48,491 bases of DNA from Poteriospumella lacustris (taxonomy: Eukaryota; Sar; Chrysophyceae; Chromulinales; Dinobryaceae): the NCBI GenBank assembly GCA_008000375.1, contig SMOI01000243.1:1-48491 (forward strand), given 5' to 3'. The position numbers were made by a program, and so were the translations under genes. Below, in pieces: positions 20,201-29,923 of the stretch. The notes beneath the pieces are model-generated. The model was not told where the DNA came from and made no database searches. It saw only the letters and a list, made by a program, of their open reading frames with translations. Positions within the stretch are counted from its first letter, which is position 1. The number at the start of each line of letters is the position of its first letter.

Positions 20201-23200
20201 CCAAGCGAGGAGCCTACTCGGCAGCCGTCGGCCCAGCCGAGTCGACAACCGAGTGCACAGCCCAGTGAACAGCCGACGGTGCAGCCCACCGCGCAGCCCT
20301 CGTCTCAGCCGAGTGGACAGCCGAGTGGCCAGCCCCGTGTTCAGCCAACCGCCGAGCCCACGCGACAGCCCACCAGGCAGCCCACTGCGCAGCCGAGTGG
20401 ACAGCCCGTCGCTGGTCCCAGTGCACAGCCGTCGCAGCGCCCTACAGGGCAGCCGTCCAGCCGACCGACGGGGCAACCCTCTCGATCGCCCTCGTCCGAG
20501 CCGACCGCGCAGCCGTCGACGTGTCCAACGGGCCAACCGTCCGCCGAACCGTCGGCGCAGCCGTCATTACGTCCGACGAGCCAGCCGAGCCGCCAGCCGT
20601 CGCGAGCGCCATCGACGCAGCCGACCGCGCAGCCGTCGTTGCCGCCGAGTGGGCAGCCCAGCGCACGGCCCAGCGCCCAGCCGAGTCGCACGCCGTCGGC
20701 GCAGCCGTCGCGCCAGCCGAGTGGCCAACCGTCGCGGCAGCCCACGGCGCAGCCGACGACGGGCGCGTTGAATCGTCTGGAGGACTCGTTGGGGGCGCTG
20801 GCGGGGCGAAACGGTACGTCGACGAACGCGACGTCGTCGTCGCTGGGGGCGCTGGTGACGGCGACGTCGTCGGCGCTGGCCTCGTTGACGTCGGTGGTGG
20901 CGCAGGCGCTGGCCTCGGGGGCGAGCGTGGCGCCGTCGCTGCAGTACCAGTCGGCGGACGTGAGTCTGTCGGTGTCGGTGGGGACGCTGAACGCGTCGTC
21001 GGCGGCGGCGGGGTCGACGTTGGTGTCGACGGTGTCGCTGGCGGGGACGGCGACGACGGTGCAGCTGGCGTCGTCTCCGTCGCTGAGCGGCGCGTTGGGC
21101 GTCGCTGGCGGCGGCTCGTCGTCGTCGTCGGTGATCGTGTCGGTGGTGTCGTGGTCGCCGTCGCTGGTGGCGCAGCTGGCGGGCGGCACGACGGTGACGA
21201 CACCACCGACGAACGCGACGCAGCCGCCGACGGTGCCGTCGGTGCTGTCGTCGTCGGTGGTGCGCGTGCAGGTGTCGCGGGCGAACGGGTCGTCGGTGGC
21301 GGCGGCGCTGCAGTTCGTGGCGAACGTGACGGTGACGGACGCGCTGGTGGCGCGCAACGCGTCGGCGAACCTGGAGGTGTTTGCGCACGAGTGCGCGGCG
21401 GGGCGTGCGGAGCGCGTGACGCACCGCTGCCGCGCGTCGTCGGTGGTGATGAACCTGACGTGCAGCGGGGAGGCGGCGGCGTCGGTGCGGCGGACGTGTC
21501 CGGTGCCGCAGCGGGCGTGTTCGGTGCTGCGGGTGTCGGACCTGTCGGTGGCCAGTGCGGACTACTGTCGCGCGACGGTGTCGGGCGCGACGGTGGCGTG
21601 TCGCTGCGGCTACGAGGCGCAGAACCGGTCGTCGGCGGCGGCGGTGGCGAGTCTGTTGGCGGCGACGGGCGGGGCGATCAACGTGGCGGTGGTGACGCAG
21701 TTCGTGTCGGGCGGGTTCGACGGGAGCATCGCGGACCCGCGGCAGGCGGGGCAGCAGTTGGTGCAGCAGTCGACGGCGGTGCTGGGCGCGTTCGGCGGGG
21801 TCCTGTTGGTGGGCGGGTGTCTGCTGGCGGCGCTGTGGTGGGCGCAGTACGCGTCGGTCGCTGACGGCGTCGGTAGCGGCGGCGTCACTGGTGGGCGGCG
21901 GAAGGCGGCGGCGTCGCTGTCGGAGCCGTCGGAGGCGCCGCCGCCGTTGCAGGGCGACGACGACGAGGCGGCGGCGGTGGACGAGGCGGAGCGGTCGGCG
22001 ACGGTGGCGGCGCTGGCGACGCGGTACGTGTGGTCGGTGGTGCCGCCGGGGCTGCAGGCGCAGCGGCCGTGGTGGGCGCGGTGGTGGCGCGCGCTGAGCG
22101 AGCAGCACGTGTATCTGCGCGTGCTGCGGTCGCTGCGGCAGCTGGCGGCGTCGTCGGGGGCCGCGGAGGCGTCGTCGCTGGCGCGCGGGTCGCGGGCGGC
22201 GTACCAGCGAGTGCGGCAGGCGACGATGCTGGACGTGGTGCAGCTGCTGACGGAGTTCACGGCGGCGTGTCTGGTGCTGGCGCTGGTCTTCGACCTGCAG
22301 TACCCGTCGGACGACGGCAGCTGCGCGGCGCAGGCGACGGTGGCGGCGTGTTTGGCGCGCAAGTCGCCGCTGGACCCGACGGAGAGCTACTGTGTGTGGC
22401 GCGCGTACGTGGCGCCGTCGGCGGGGCAGCTGTCGGAGCTGCGTCCGGACGGACGGGGCGGCTGGGCGGTGCTGCAGGAGGTGACGCTGGAGGCGGCGCT
22501 GCTGCCGACGGCGGCGGCGGACTGGCAGGCGTGCGGCTACAACGAGACGCCGCGGTCGGTGTCGGCGGCGCTGCTGGCGCTGCTGCTGGCGTCGGTGTTG
22601 TCGGTGCCGGTGAGCGTGGCGCTGAGTCGTCTGATGGCGGCGATTCGGTCGCGGCCGATGCGCGAGCTGTGGACGCGGCAGGCGCTGTCGTCGCTGGCGT
22701 CGCAGGCGTCGGCGACGAAGGCGACGCGGGTGTCTCCGCAGGCGCCGGGGTCGGAGGAAGCGACGGCGGCGGTGGGCGACGGTTCGCGGGGGCGACTGTC
22801 GGCGGCGTGGGCGGCGACTGCCCGGTGGTACGCGCGCCTCGTGGTGACGACGCCGGAGGTGTCGCTGGAGGCGGCGGAGGCGCGACGGCGGCTGCTGCGT
22901 CGGTGGCGGTCGGCGGCGGTCGGGGCGGCGGATGACGAGGCGGTGCCGACGAAGCCCACGGCCGCGTCGCGGGGCCGTCGCGCGGGTGTGTCGGGTGCGG
23001 CGGTGACGTCGTCGGTGGCAATGGCGTCGCCGTCGGAGGAGGTGCGGCCGATGGGGCAGGCGCCATCGACGGAGACGGAGGAGCAGCGACAGTGGCGCCA
23101 GCGGCTGCAGCACGCGACGGAGGCGGAGTTCGGTCCGTCGCTGGTGCAGCGGTGGCTGGTGGAGGCGACGGCGGCCGACGAGTCGGCGGGGGCGTCGACG

Positions 23201-24604
23201 GCGCTGGCGGTGCAGCTGGAGGCGCACGCGTCGTCGCAGGCGTTCGCGACGGGTGCGGCGCGGTACGGCAGCCTGTTCGTGGTGCTGGCGCTGAACGTGG
23301 CGGCGCTGTACGTGGTGGCGCTGAAGGGCGCGAGTCGCGGGCTGGACTGGCAGGTGCGGTACCTGTCGGTGTGTCTGCTGAACTGGGTGTCGGAGACGTG
23401 GGTGGTGCGGCTGTGCGAGGTGTCGGCGGTGCACTGGTGGCTGCCGCGGGGCCAGTTGGCCACCGTGACGCGGGCGGTGGCGGAGGTGTCTCGCGCGCTG
23501 GCGGCGGCGGCGCTGGCGGCGTCGTCGTCGTCAGCGGCGGTGCGTCAGACCAGCGACTGCGGTGCGTGCGACGGGGCGTCGGTGACGGCGGCGCTGGCGG
23601 GCGCGCGGCCGCAGCTGCTGGAGAGTCAGGCGGCGCTGCGGCACGGCGGCGGGTCGTCTAGCGCTGCGACGGTGCTGGGGCTGCGGTCGCAGGTGACAGA
23701 GGCGGCGTGGACGGCGGTGCTGCCGTCGTCGTCACCGTCGCCGTCGCAGTTGTCTTCGTCGTCGATGGCAGCCGACGGGTCGATGCGGCGGTGGCTGGCG
23801 CAGCGTCCGTACTGGCAGCAGTGCGGCGTGGTGCGGCTGGCGGCGACGGCGCTGCTCGTGTGTCTCGTGTATCTGTGGTCGGCAGTGCGCGGCCGCCGCG
23901 AGACGCTGACGACGTCGGGTTTCCTGCTGGCGCTCGTAGCGGCCGCGGGCACCGTCGTCGCGGTGGCTGCGCTTCGGAGCGGCGCTGGGCGGGCGACGGT
24001 GAAACCGGCGGCGGGCGGCGTCGCGGAGGCGGCGAAGCGACCCATCGCCGGCCCCGCCGCCGTCGTCGCGAAGGGTCCCGCGCCGATGGCGGCCGCCGTT
24101 GCTGCGCCACAGCCGCCGCTGCGACGTTGGTCGTCGGTGGAAGCGCCGCTGCCGCCGTCGCTCGGCGCGTTGCTGCGGTCGCTCGGCTCCAGCGACGGCT
24201 CCAGCGACGGCGACGGCTCCGGCGACGAAGCGGCGCAGACGACGTCGTCGTCCTCGTCGGTGGCGTCGCTGGCCGCGTCGACGGTCGCCATCGACGTCGC
24301 CGAGGCGAAAGCGGACGACTCCGTCGCCAGCGACGGCGACGCCAGCGACGGCGGCAACAGCGACAGCGACGGAGACGCCGACTGGCGGCTGTCCTCGTCG
24401 TCGTCCTCGTCGTCGGGCTCGTCGCAGGCGTCGTCCGCGTCGCTGTCGCGGTGGTTCGGCTCCTTCGGCGGCAGCGACGACGACGACCTCAGCGACCACA
24501 GCGACCACAGCGACGCGCCTGCGTCGTCGCGAGCGTCGTCGTCGGCGTCGTCGTTTTCCTCCGTCGACATCGACGACGACGACGTGGCGCGGTCGTTCCA
24601 CTGA
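17273..24604 (+). CDS. Giant polycystin-1-like surface receptor A (FG-GAP, PTxQP stalk, multi-TM)
   Basis: 2443 residues in one exon. The start is the ATG at 17273, which gives a clear signal peptide (MLLIIVVCSCLWAMVVSG). Residues about 20-415 hold about seven FG-GAP/propeller-like repeats (pattern G.SV....DG...A.G.P....GR..VY). Residues about 417-1162 are a PTxQP/PSxQP stalk. Then follow a Ser/Ala-rich domain with N-glycosylation sites, a Cys-rich GPS-like segment (C...[10 protein letters not shown], about 1431-1447) and about seven hydrophobic helices near 1503, 1660, 1765, 2000, 2028, 2188 and 2215. The ectoloop after the second helix ([12 protein letters not shown]) resembles protist polycystin-1-like proteins. 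The cytosolic tail is Asp/Ser-rich. Bases 20816-23919 are nearly identical to genes B and C. The tail after the last helix is unlike theirs. Plasma-membrane adhesion or sensing is the likely role; the ligand is unknown. Confidence 0.85.
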   Translation: MLLIIVVCSCLWAMVVSGTNYELIQLRSFIVGNSPGERSGASVALSTYSSEYPRRLIIGSPFYINGTSMTGKATVYEESTTDPTGWKSIYVLTGPAGNGMCGHSVTISGDGTKFAVGCPYDQSSTGRVYVGVYTYGNLVTYPLLGTNTNGYFGISVSFAYDGSYVAIGEHGANVGQIASAGKVHIYTGPYDLPFGTITGSAADEMLGYRVAMSSELVVAVVSLGYSSPSIVRAGKAIVYNISPSSGAATANRVFNGKETDEFISSSLAITSDGQTLAIGTAKSDVGSLVDAGRVRVYDYSFDMWTQKGYQINGTQSNELCGSSVSLDSTGTYLVMGCPLSSSANKGRARAYRYDATTVTWTQMGADLVGSTDRERAGYSVSMDSTGMFLASGSMFYNVSGGFTNVGRAAVYQVVNAPTSQPTGQPSRQPSGQPSGQPTRQPSVQPTSQPSRQPSGQPSRQPSRQPSRQPTGQPTVRPVLRPTSSPSRQPTTEPTRQPTGQPSRQPTRQPTAQPSRQPSSQPSTQPTQQPTAQPSRQPSNQPMGEPTAQPTMQPTRQPSAQPTTQPSRQPTAQPTRQPSAQPTSQPTSSPSRQPSSQPTRQPSAQPTCQPSAQPVSSPTSQPSAQPTRQPTTQPSGQPSGQPSGQPSGQPTVQPTRQPSAQPTTQPTAQPTRQPSAQPTWQPTRQPTVRPTWQPSAQPTPQPSLGPSRQPTAQPTRQPSAQPSGQPTRQPSAQPTRQPTVQPTVQPSAQPTAQPTSQPTRQPSSSPSRQPSSQPSSQPRSAPTSQPTRQPSAVPSRRPTAQPSTQPTVQPSTQPTRLPSGQPSCLPTAQPSAAPSSQPSALPTAQPTRQPSAQPTTQPSTQPTAQPSAQPSGQPTVQPSGQPTAQPSGQPTGQPTGEPSSQPSRRPSEQPSAQPTTHPSVRPTVQPSALPSSGPTVQPSAQPSGRPSGQPSGQPTTEPSSQPTRQPSAQPSARPSGQPSEEPTRQPSAQPSRQPSAQPSEQPTVQPTAQPSSQPSGQPSGQPRVQPTAEPTRQPTRQPTAQPSGQPVAGPSAQPSQRPTGQPSSRPTGQPSRSPSSEPTAQPSTCPTGQPSAEPSAQPSLRPTSQPSRQPSRAPSTQPTAQPSLPPSGQPSARPSAQPSRTPSAQPSRQPSGQPSRQPTAQPTTGALNRLEDSLGALAGRNGTSTNATSSSLGALVTATSSALASLTSVVAQALASGASVAPSLQYQSADVSLSVSVGTLNASSAAAGSTLVSTVSLAGTATTVQLASSPSLSGALGVAGGGSSSSSVIVSVVSWSPSLVAQLAGGTTVTTPPTNATQPPTVPSVLSSSVVRVQVSRANGSSVAAALQFVANVTVTDALVARNASANLEVFAHECAAGRAERVTHRCRASSVVMNLTCSGEAAASVRRTCPVPQRACSVLRVSDLSVASADYCRATVSGATVACRCGYEAQNRSSAAAVASLLAATGGAINVAVVTQFVSGGFDGSIADPRQAGQQLVQQSTAVLGAFGGVLLVGGCLLAALWWAQYASVADGVGSGGVTGGRRKAAASLSEPSEAPPPLQGDDDEAAAVDEAERSATVAALATRYVWSVVPPGLQAQRPWWARWWRALSEQHVYLRVLRSLRQLAASSGAAEASSLARGSRAAYQRVRQATMLDVVQLLTEFTAACLVLALVFDLQYPSDDGSCAAQATVAACLARKSPLDPTESYCVWRAYVAPSAGQLSELRPDGRGGWAVLQEVTLEAALLPTAAADWQACGYNETPRSVSAALLALLLASVLSVPVSVALSRLMAAIRSRPMRELWTRQALSSLASQASATKATRVSPQAPGSEEATAAVGDGSRGRLSAAWAATARWYARLVVTTPEVSLEAAEARRRLLRRWRSAAVGAADDEAVPTKPTAASRGRRAGVSGAAVTSSVAMASPSEEVRPMGQAPSTETEEQRQWRQRLQHATEAEFGPSLVQRWLVEATAADESAGASTALAVQLEAHASSQAFATGAARYGSLFVVLALNVAALYVVALKGASRGLDWQVRYLSVCLLNWVSETWVVRLCEVSAVHWWLPRGQLATVTRAVAEVSRALAAAALAASSSSAAVRQTSDCGACDGASVTAALAGARPQLLESQAALRHGGGSSSAATVLGLRSQVTEAAWTAVLPSSSPSPSQLSSSSMAADGSMRRWLAQRPYWQQCGVVRLAATALLVCLVYLWSAVRGRRETLTTSGFLLALVAAAGTVVAVAALRSGAGRATVKPAAGGVAEAAKRPIAGPAAVVAKGPAPMAAAVAAPQPPLRRWSSVEAPLPPSLGALLRSLGSSDGSSDGDGSGDEAAQTTSSSSSVASLAASTVAIDVAEAKADDSVASDGDASDGGNSDSDGDADWRLSSSSSSSSGSSQASSASLSRWFGSFGGSDDDDLSDHSDHSDAPASSRASSSASSFSSVDIDDDDVARSFH
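18521..20757 (+). repeat. PTxQP stalk array of receptor A
   Basis: About 746 residues of degenerate P-[TS]-x-Q-P units, with a local perfect 12-base array encoding PSGQ at about 19171-19215. Such stalks are extended, Thr/Ser-rich and probably O-glycosylated. The array is free of stops in several frames, which explains many spurious overlapping open frames. Confidence 0.9.
20816..23919 (+). repeat. Homogenised receptor cassette, copy A
   Basis: 3104 bases matching B 33721-30621 (inverted). I found only one substitution (22352, synonymous Leu codon) and one 3-base indel (an extra TCG here). The cassette encodes the region from the Ser-rich domain through the GPS-like segment to the start of the last helix. 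Confidence 0.9.
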
Positions 24605-26002
24605 CCACGCCACAGCCGCCGGCCCGTCTCTCTCGTCTCTCTGTGTGGCTCTCTGTGAGAAGCTCTCTGTGTGTTGTGTATGTGTAGCTCTCTCTGTGTG
24701 TCTCTCTGTAGCTCTCTCTGTGTAGCTCTCTCTGTGTTGTGTGTTGTGTGTGTCTGATCTGTTTCTTTGTCGCGGCGGGTGCCTCCTCCGACCCTCTGAC
24801 GCCCTCTGAGCCTCTGACCGCCCTCTGAGTGGAGGGCGATGAGGCGATAAAGGAGGGGGGGGGGCACTCTGCGGCGCGTCGCGTTGTTTGTCGCGCGGGG
24901 TCGTCGTCGTCGTTCGACGGGGTCGCTCTCGGTCGCTCGGCGACTCTCTGCGCATTGTTCTTGCTCTTGCTGTTGCTCTGTTTGTGTTGCTGTTGCTCTG
25001 TGTCTCCTCGCCGGTGTCTCTGCCCGGTGGCTGTAGCCCGGCCGCCGCCGCCAGTGGAGCTGGGCACGTCTCTGTCTGTGCCTCTGTCTCCGTCTGTGCT
25101 GTGCCTGTGCTGTGTCTGTTATCTGCTGTCGCTCGTAGTACGTTCTCCATCGATCGCGCGCGGCTGTGAGCAGCGCCGCCGGGTGGCAGGTGGGAGGTGT
25201 CGGTGTCCGTGTCGGTGGGGAGTGGGGCGGGGGCGGAGACCATCGACAGCGGTCGCCCCGCCCCGTCACCGTCACCGTTACTGCCGCCAACGCCAACACC
25301 GCCGCCCCGTAGCGGCTGCCATCATCAGTCTCAGTCGCTGTTTTTCATCTGTTTTTCTTCGTCGTTCGCTGTTCGTTCGTTCTTCATTAATCGCCTCGGC
25401 TCGGCAGCGGTCCTCGTCGCTGCGTCAGCCACCAGCGGCAGCCACAGCGCTGCGGCCGAGGGCCACATCGACGCAGCGGACGGGGCCGTCTGTGCGGTCT
25501 GCTCGGTCTGTAACTCGCTAAATCCCCATCGCATCAACGGTCGGCGGTCCTCGGACAGCCAACGGGACGGACGGCTATCGGGGACACGGCAGAGGACATA
25601 GGGCGAGGAGGTGATGGGGGGGGAGGGTAACGATGCGCTGTCAGTTGGGTGCCAACCGCCCGCCCGCACGAGACGGCGACGGCGATGGCGATACAAAGAA
25701 ACAAAACGAGACGCGCACATTGGCGGTTCGACACAGCCGCACGAGGGACTGCGACCCGCCGCGTCGTGACGGCGAAGGGGGTTGCGCGGAGGGGCGGACG
25801 CCATAACGACGCGGACGGGGGCAGCAGTCGTCGATGCGGCGGCGTCGGTGCCGCGCGATTGACAAACGTTTACGATGCGATGGAGATAGAGAGGGAGGGA
25901 GAATACAGGGCGAACACAGGGCGAACACAGGGCGAATGACAAACAAGAGACACTGCGTCAACGGGAGAGACAGCGGCAGCTGCGGCGGTGGGCGCGGTGA
26001 GT
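24605..26002. other. Intergenic region downstream of receptor A and the GILT gene
   Basis: Tail-to-tail spacer. It holds a CTCTCTGTGT-type microsatellite (about 24630-24760) and three tandem copies of an 11-mer ACAGGGCGAAC at about 25905-25937. The long minus-strand open frames crossing it are Arg/Thr/His-rich and look spurious. Confidence 0.5.
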
Positions 26003-26732
26003 TTACTTGTTGTAGCAGACGTCGGCGGTGGCCTTGGCAGCGAACTTCTTGCAGCTGGCGGGGGTAGGACCCGTGTACGCCTTGCAGATGGCGGGCGTGA
26101 GCAGGTTGTTGTTGGACAACAGCGTGTTGTCCACCAGGACCCACGGGACGTAGTCGTGCGCGGGGGTGGCCAGCGCGCCCTGCGCCTGGACGTCGTTGGC
26201 CTCCTTCGCGGCGCAGTCGGTCACCGTCGCGTAGCTGAGGCCAGAGTTGGCCATGGTGGTGGAGAAGCAGTTGGGGGCGGCGTTGGGGTCGCCCTCGTTG
26301 AGCTCCATGCACTGGATGAAGGGCCAGGCCTTGAAGGTGTTCTCGCCGGTGGAGATGGCGGTGATGTTGTTCGACAGCTTGTACAGCGTGCACAGCTCCA
26401 GCACGTCGCTGGTGCACTCGTCAACGCCGTGTTGGCAGGTGTACGAGCCATCAGCGTTCTTCTTCGTGTTGCCGTAGGGCACCATCTTCAAGTCGACGAT
26501 GGCGGCGATGTCGGACAGGGCCAACGTGTTGGTCAACGGACCGGTGATGAACTGCTGGCAACCTAGGCACGTGCATCCATTATAAGTCAAGGGGCGAGAA
26601 CCGCTCGCACAATCATCCCACCGTACCTGGGCACAGAGCTTCGTAATACACCTCCACAGGCACCTTGGGGTACTGTTGGCCGAAGGCCACGGCCAGAACC
26701 AAACACAACGCAACAACGAACACAGCCATCAT
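26003..26732 (-). CDS. GILT-type lysosomal thiol reductase, two exons
   Basis: 221 residues. Exon 1 is 26732-26627: signal peptide MMAVFVVALCLVLAVAFG, then VPVEVYYEALCP. A 64-base GT-AG intron (26626-26563, phase 1) splits the Gly codon of the active-site motif. Exon 2 is 26562-26003, resuming at CQQF, so splicing makes CPGC at residues 34-37, the CxxC redox pair. The family signatures follow: DLKMVPYGN, CQHGVDEC (the usual Asn three residues on is Asp), PFIQCME and YVPWVLV. The enzyme reduces protein disulfides in acidic compartments and is a general eukaryotic lysosomal activity. An open frame running through the intron gives a false N-terminus, rejected because it lacks the signal peptide and the first Cys. 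Confidence 0.93.
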
Positions 26733-27123
26733 TTTTCCTCGGGGGTTAATAATCACACGGAAGATACCGAATTAATTATGGTAACAGCCGATAGCGTCGA
26801 CGATGATAATTAGCTCACAAGAAGAAGGCGCAGCTGTTTTGTGAGTGAGCGCCACCGTCGCGCGTCGAGAACGAATCTCCCCAGAAAGCCACACATATCT
26901 GGGCTATTCTGGCTGAGAAGTCGTTTGTCCTTTGTCTACAATCTTTTGTCTGTAGTCATCGGTCGGGATGACAAACGACAAGTCGCCCAGCAGGTTTCAG
27001 GTTGGAATCATACCGCTGTGTCAATCCATAGCGACACGGAGAAGGAAGACAGGAACAACCAACACTGTGTGGAACTGATGTCAGCTGTGCAGCGTTTTGC
27101 TATGCTGTTGATTTCGTCGCCCA
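26733..27123. other. Intergenic region upstream of the GILT gene
   Basis: Holds the GILT promoter and the 3' UTR of the next minus-strand gene. One short inverted repeat is visible: GTCGTTTGTC (26920-26929) and GACAAACGAC (26970-26979). Nothing else is recognised. Confidence 0.5.
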
Positions 27124-28422
27124 TCAGGTCCGGGGCCAATGCGCGGGGATCGTCTGGCGGAAGGCCTGTGCCTGGGTGAACATCATCGCCATCACCGTTT
27201 GCGGCTGCACGTCCCAGGCGTCCAGCGGCTGGTTGAACTGTCGCGTGTACGCGAACATGTACCGCATGTCGTCCACTTGGTGGACGTCCCACGTGGCCAG
27301 CGGTTGGTTGAAGGCGACCGCTCGACTGAACAGTGCCCACATGTCCGTCACCTGCGACACGTTCCAGGCGTCCAGCGGCTGGTTAAACGACGCGGCACCG
27401 TTGAACATCCCGCCCATATCATCAACGCTGCTCACGTTCCAAGTGTTCAGCGGCTGGTTGAACCGCGAGTTGTTGTAGAACAGACAGCGCATGTCGGTGA
27501 CCCGGCAGACGTCCCACTGGGCCAGCGGAAGGTTGAACGCCGCACCGTTGAAGAGGTTCTGCATCGTCACGACGTTGGAAACGTCCCAGTCGTCAAGCGA
27601 AGCATTGAAGGCGGTCGCGCCATGGAACATGTTCTTCATCGATGTGACGCGGGAGACGTTCCACGTGGCAATCGATGCGTTGAAACGCTTCGCGCCGTCG
27701 AAGACGCCCTCCATGTGCACAACAGAGGACACGTCCCAGCAGTCCAACGGCTGATTGAAGCTCACCGCACCAGCAAACATGCGCGTCATGTCGGTAACAC
27801 GAGACATCGTCCAGCACTGCAACGGTTGGTTGAACGAGGCGGCACCATGGAACATCGCGTTGCAGTCAGTGACGCAGGCGACGTCCCACGCGTCGATCGG
27901 ACAGTTGAACGAAGTGGCACCGTGGAACATGGCGCTCATATCGGTGACCCGGGATGTGTTCCACGAGGTCAGCGACACGTTGAAAGATGCACAGTCGCGG
28001 AACATGGCGTGCATGGACGTGACGCGGCTCACGTCCCAGCTGCTGATGTTGTCATTAAAGGCGCTGGCCTGGAACAGCCCCGCCATGCTCGTCACAGAGC
28101 TCACATCCCAATCGCGTACATGTCCGTAGCGGACCAGCGCTGTTTTCTGGTTGTCTATCCATTCTCGTACGGCCTGGTGAACATTGGCTTGCGAGATGCC
28201 GTCGTAGCAGTAGTCGTGAATCAACTGACGAACGCCAAACGGTAGAACCCGCCCTGCCCCATTTACAGCGCCGACAACCCTATACAAACACAGATCGACC
28301 AGATGTCGTCGTCGGTAACGAGTAAAGCTGGATGGCTGCGCAGATAACTTTCGCAGAGCTCGGCGTCGTTTACCGTGCTCGTACTGCGCGTATCGAAACC
28401 GCAAAGTCTCCAGACTCTCCAT
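27124..28422 (-). CDS. DUF285/BspA-repeat protein
   Basis: 432 residues from the ATG at 28422 (MESLETLRF); a TTG-initiated extension of three codons is not needed. Residues about 1-100 are basic and helical. A cap (VREWID...ALVRYGHV) then leads into 13 repeats of about 24-25 residues (pattern FN.PL..WDVS.VTDM..MF.GA), ending just before the stop. DUF285 repeats form LRR-like solenoids and usually bind ligands or proteins. There is no signal peptide, so a cytosolic place is likely. The cap matches that of the DUF285 gene at 9029-11351, so the two are paralogues; this one lacks the long C-terminal extension. Intact, with no frameshift. Confidence 0.9.
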   Translation of the reverse strand: MESLETLRFRYAQYEHGKRRRALRKLSAQPSSFTRYRRRHLVDLCLYRVVGAVNGAGRVLPFGVRQLIHDYCYDGISQANVHQAVREWIDNQKTALVRYGHVRDWDVSSVTSMAGLFQASAFNDNISSWDVSRVTSMHAMFRDCASFNVSLTSWNTSRVTDMSAMFHGATSFNCPIDAWDVACVTDCNAMFHGAASFNQPLQCWTMSRVTDMTRMFAGAVSFNQPLDCWDVSSVVHMEGVFDGAKRFNASIATWNVSRVTSMKNMFHGATAFNASLDDWDVSNVVTMQNLFNGAAFNLPLAQWDVCRVTDMRCLFYNNSRFNQPLNTWNVSSVDDMGGMFNGAASFNQPLDAWNVSQVTDMWALFSRAVAFNQPLATWDVHQVDDMRYMFAYTRQFNQPLDAWDVQPQTVMAMMFTQAQAFRQTIPAHWPRT

Positions 28423-29923
28423 AGAGGCCAAGTCAACTTACGGTTGAACTGTTATATGTTGCTTTCTGCTCTAAACATGATGACTTCCAGGAGATTGGAC
28501 ATATTCATGGTTCAGTGATGATGACTGCTGCCGCCACACACACGGCGCCGTCGTCATCGTTATCGCGATCAATCTGGAGCTGTTGCATGGTGAAAGTTTC
28601 GACACAGGAAACGGCAGTGAAGCAAAAGACCACCTCGCAAGGCCTAAGCACTTGTCATTTAATTTCTGTCGACAGTACTTTATTGTGGAATGGAGGAAGC
28701 ATGAATTGTGCGACGGGAAAATAGACGATAGGTTCTCGTTGTAGGGTATTCGGGATACCAGGGACTAGTTGTCACATGGTCGTTTCTTTTGCTCTTCAGT
28801 CAGTGCTGGAAAATGGATACAATTGGAATTCATGTCCAACTCGATGGCAATTCAATATATTTTGGTGTTCACTTGTTGTACAAGAGGGGTACATAAAATG
28901 AAAGGGACCACACCTCCAGCAGAGGGACATGGGACAGCGAGTAACAAGGGAAGGACTTGAAACGCTCGAGGAACATGAAAAGGCGATTAAGGAGAAGGAA
29001 GGTCTCTCACCATCGCTCTCGCTCTCAGCTGCGACGAAGTCCAATCCATTTGGTCAACAAAGCTCGAGTACCACAGAATTGAGTTGCCTGGATTTCGACA
29101 CAATGACATTCCCTCGCCTCTGGAGATGAGAGGATTTGCTCGATGTCTAAAGGTATCCGTTTTAAGTTTACTCGAAAAGGAATGTGATGAAGAAATGTTT
29201 TCTTGCTTGGTTGAGGCCTGTGGTAGGCCTTCTGGTTGGATAGGTGTGATGGGTGTAAACACAAAAATCATTGGTGGCGCCTTATTTTACGGGGGACGTT
29301 TTAGAGCTGTGGTAGCCCTGTTGGAGACGACATGATCCAAAGTACCACAACTGAAGCGCACGAACTCAATCTCAGCACACTATCGCGCAGTTCTTTCAGC
29401 AGCCTAGAAACTTGAAGCTTCGAAACTCGAAGTCATTCGAAGCTGTGCGGAGAAACATTGCAATGATCCTGTTGGTTCGTTCGTTGCGATTGGTATTAAA
29501 TTAAGTGTTGAGAGACCGAGTCACCGACTCCTGAGTATTCCAATGCTACTACCACAACGGGGCTATGATGGAAACTCTACCAACTACTCAAGTGACAGAA
29601 AGAGCACCACGATTCATAAGATACAAAAGAAAGGCCCCGGTCTCATATTCATGAACACAACAGCAGTCGACCACAGCGACGCAGCGACACGTTGCTTTGA
29701 AGAACCGCTCCACGACTAACACAAAGGATGAAACAAAACAATGTCCACGCACCAAAAGACAATTTCAAAAATGACCACTATACTATCACCACCGTCAGTA
29801 CTGCTGGGGCTACAGCGGCGGATTATCAAAACAAACGAAACAGCTAAAAGGCACCACAACAGATAAAAGTAGAAACAAAAGAGAGGCCCACACCTGACCT
29901 AACAATGCGGCAGAACAGCTCGT
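28423..29923. other. Intergenic region with possible broken coding fragment
   Basis: About 1.5 kb between the DUF285 gene and the 3' end of receptor B. Apart from the candidate at 28888-29335 nothing is recognised. Confidence 0.45.
28888..29335 (+). pseudogene. Possible frameshifted coding fragment, unknown family
   Basis: Reading frames on the plus strand join into one protein-like string if one or two frameshifts are allowed: a coiled-coil-like part (TREGLETLEEHEKAIKEKEG, about 28944-29005), then in another frame LPGFRHNDIPSPLEMRGF and SLLEKECDEEMFSCLVEACG up to a stop at 29335. No family is recognised. It may be a decayed gene, or exons with small introns. Confidence 0.3.

Noticed and set aside
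20567-23434. Long minus-strand open frame of 955 codons opposite receptor A (and its equals opposite B and C)
   Set aside because: Arg/His/Gln-rich shadow of the GC-rich receptor frame. It exists only because the same DNA recurs three times and has no domain likeness.
25331-25942. 203-codon minus-strand frame upstream of receptor A's convergent neighbour
   Set aside because: Low-complexity and Arg/Ser/Pro-rich; crosses an 11-mer repeat and a microsatellite; no family likeness.
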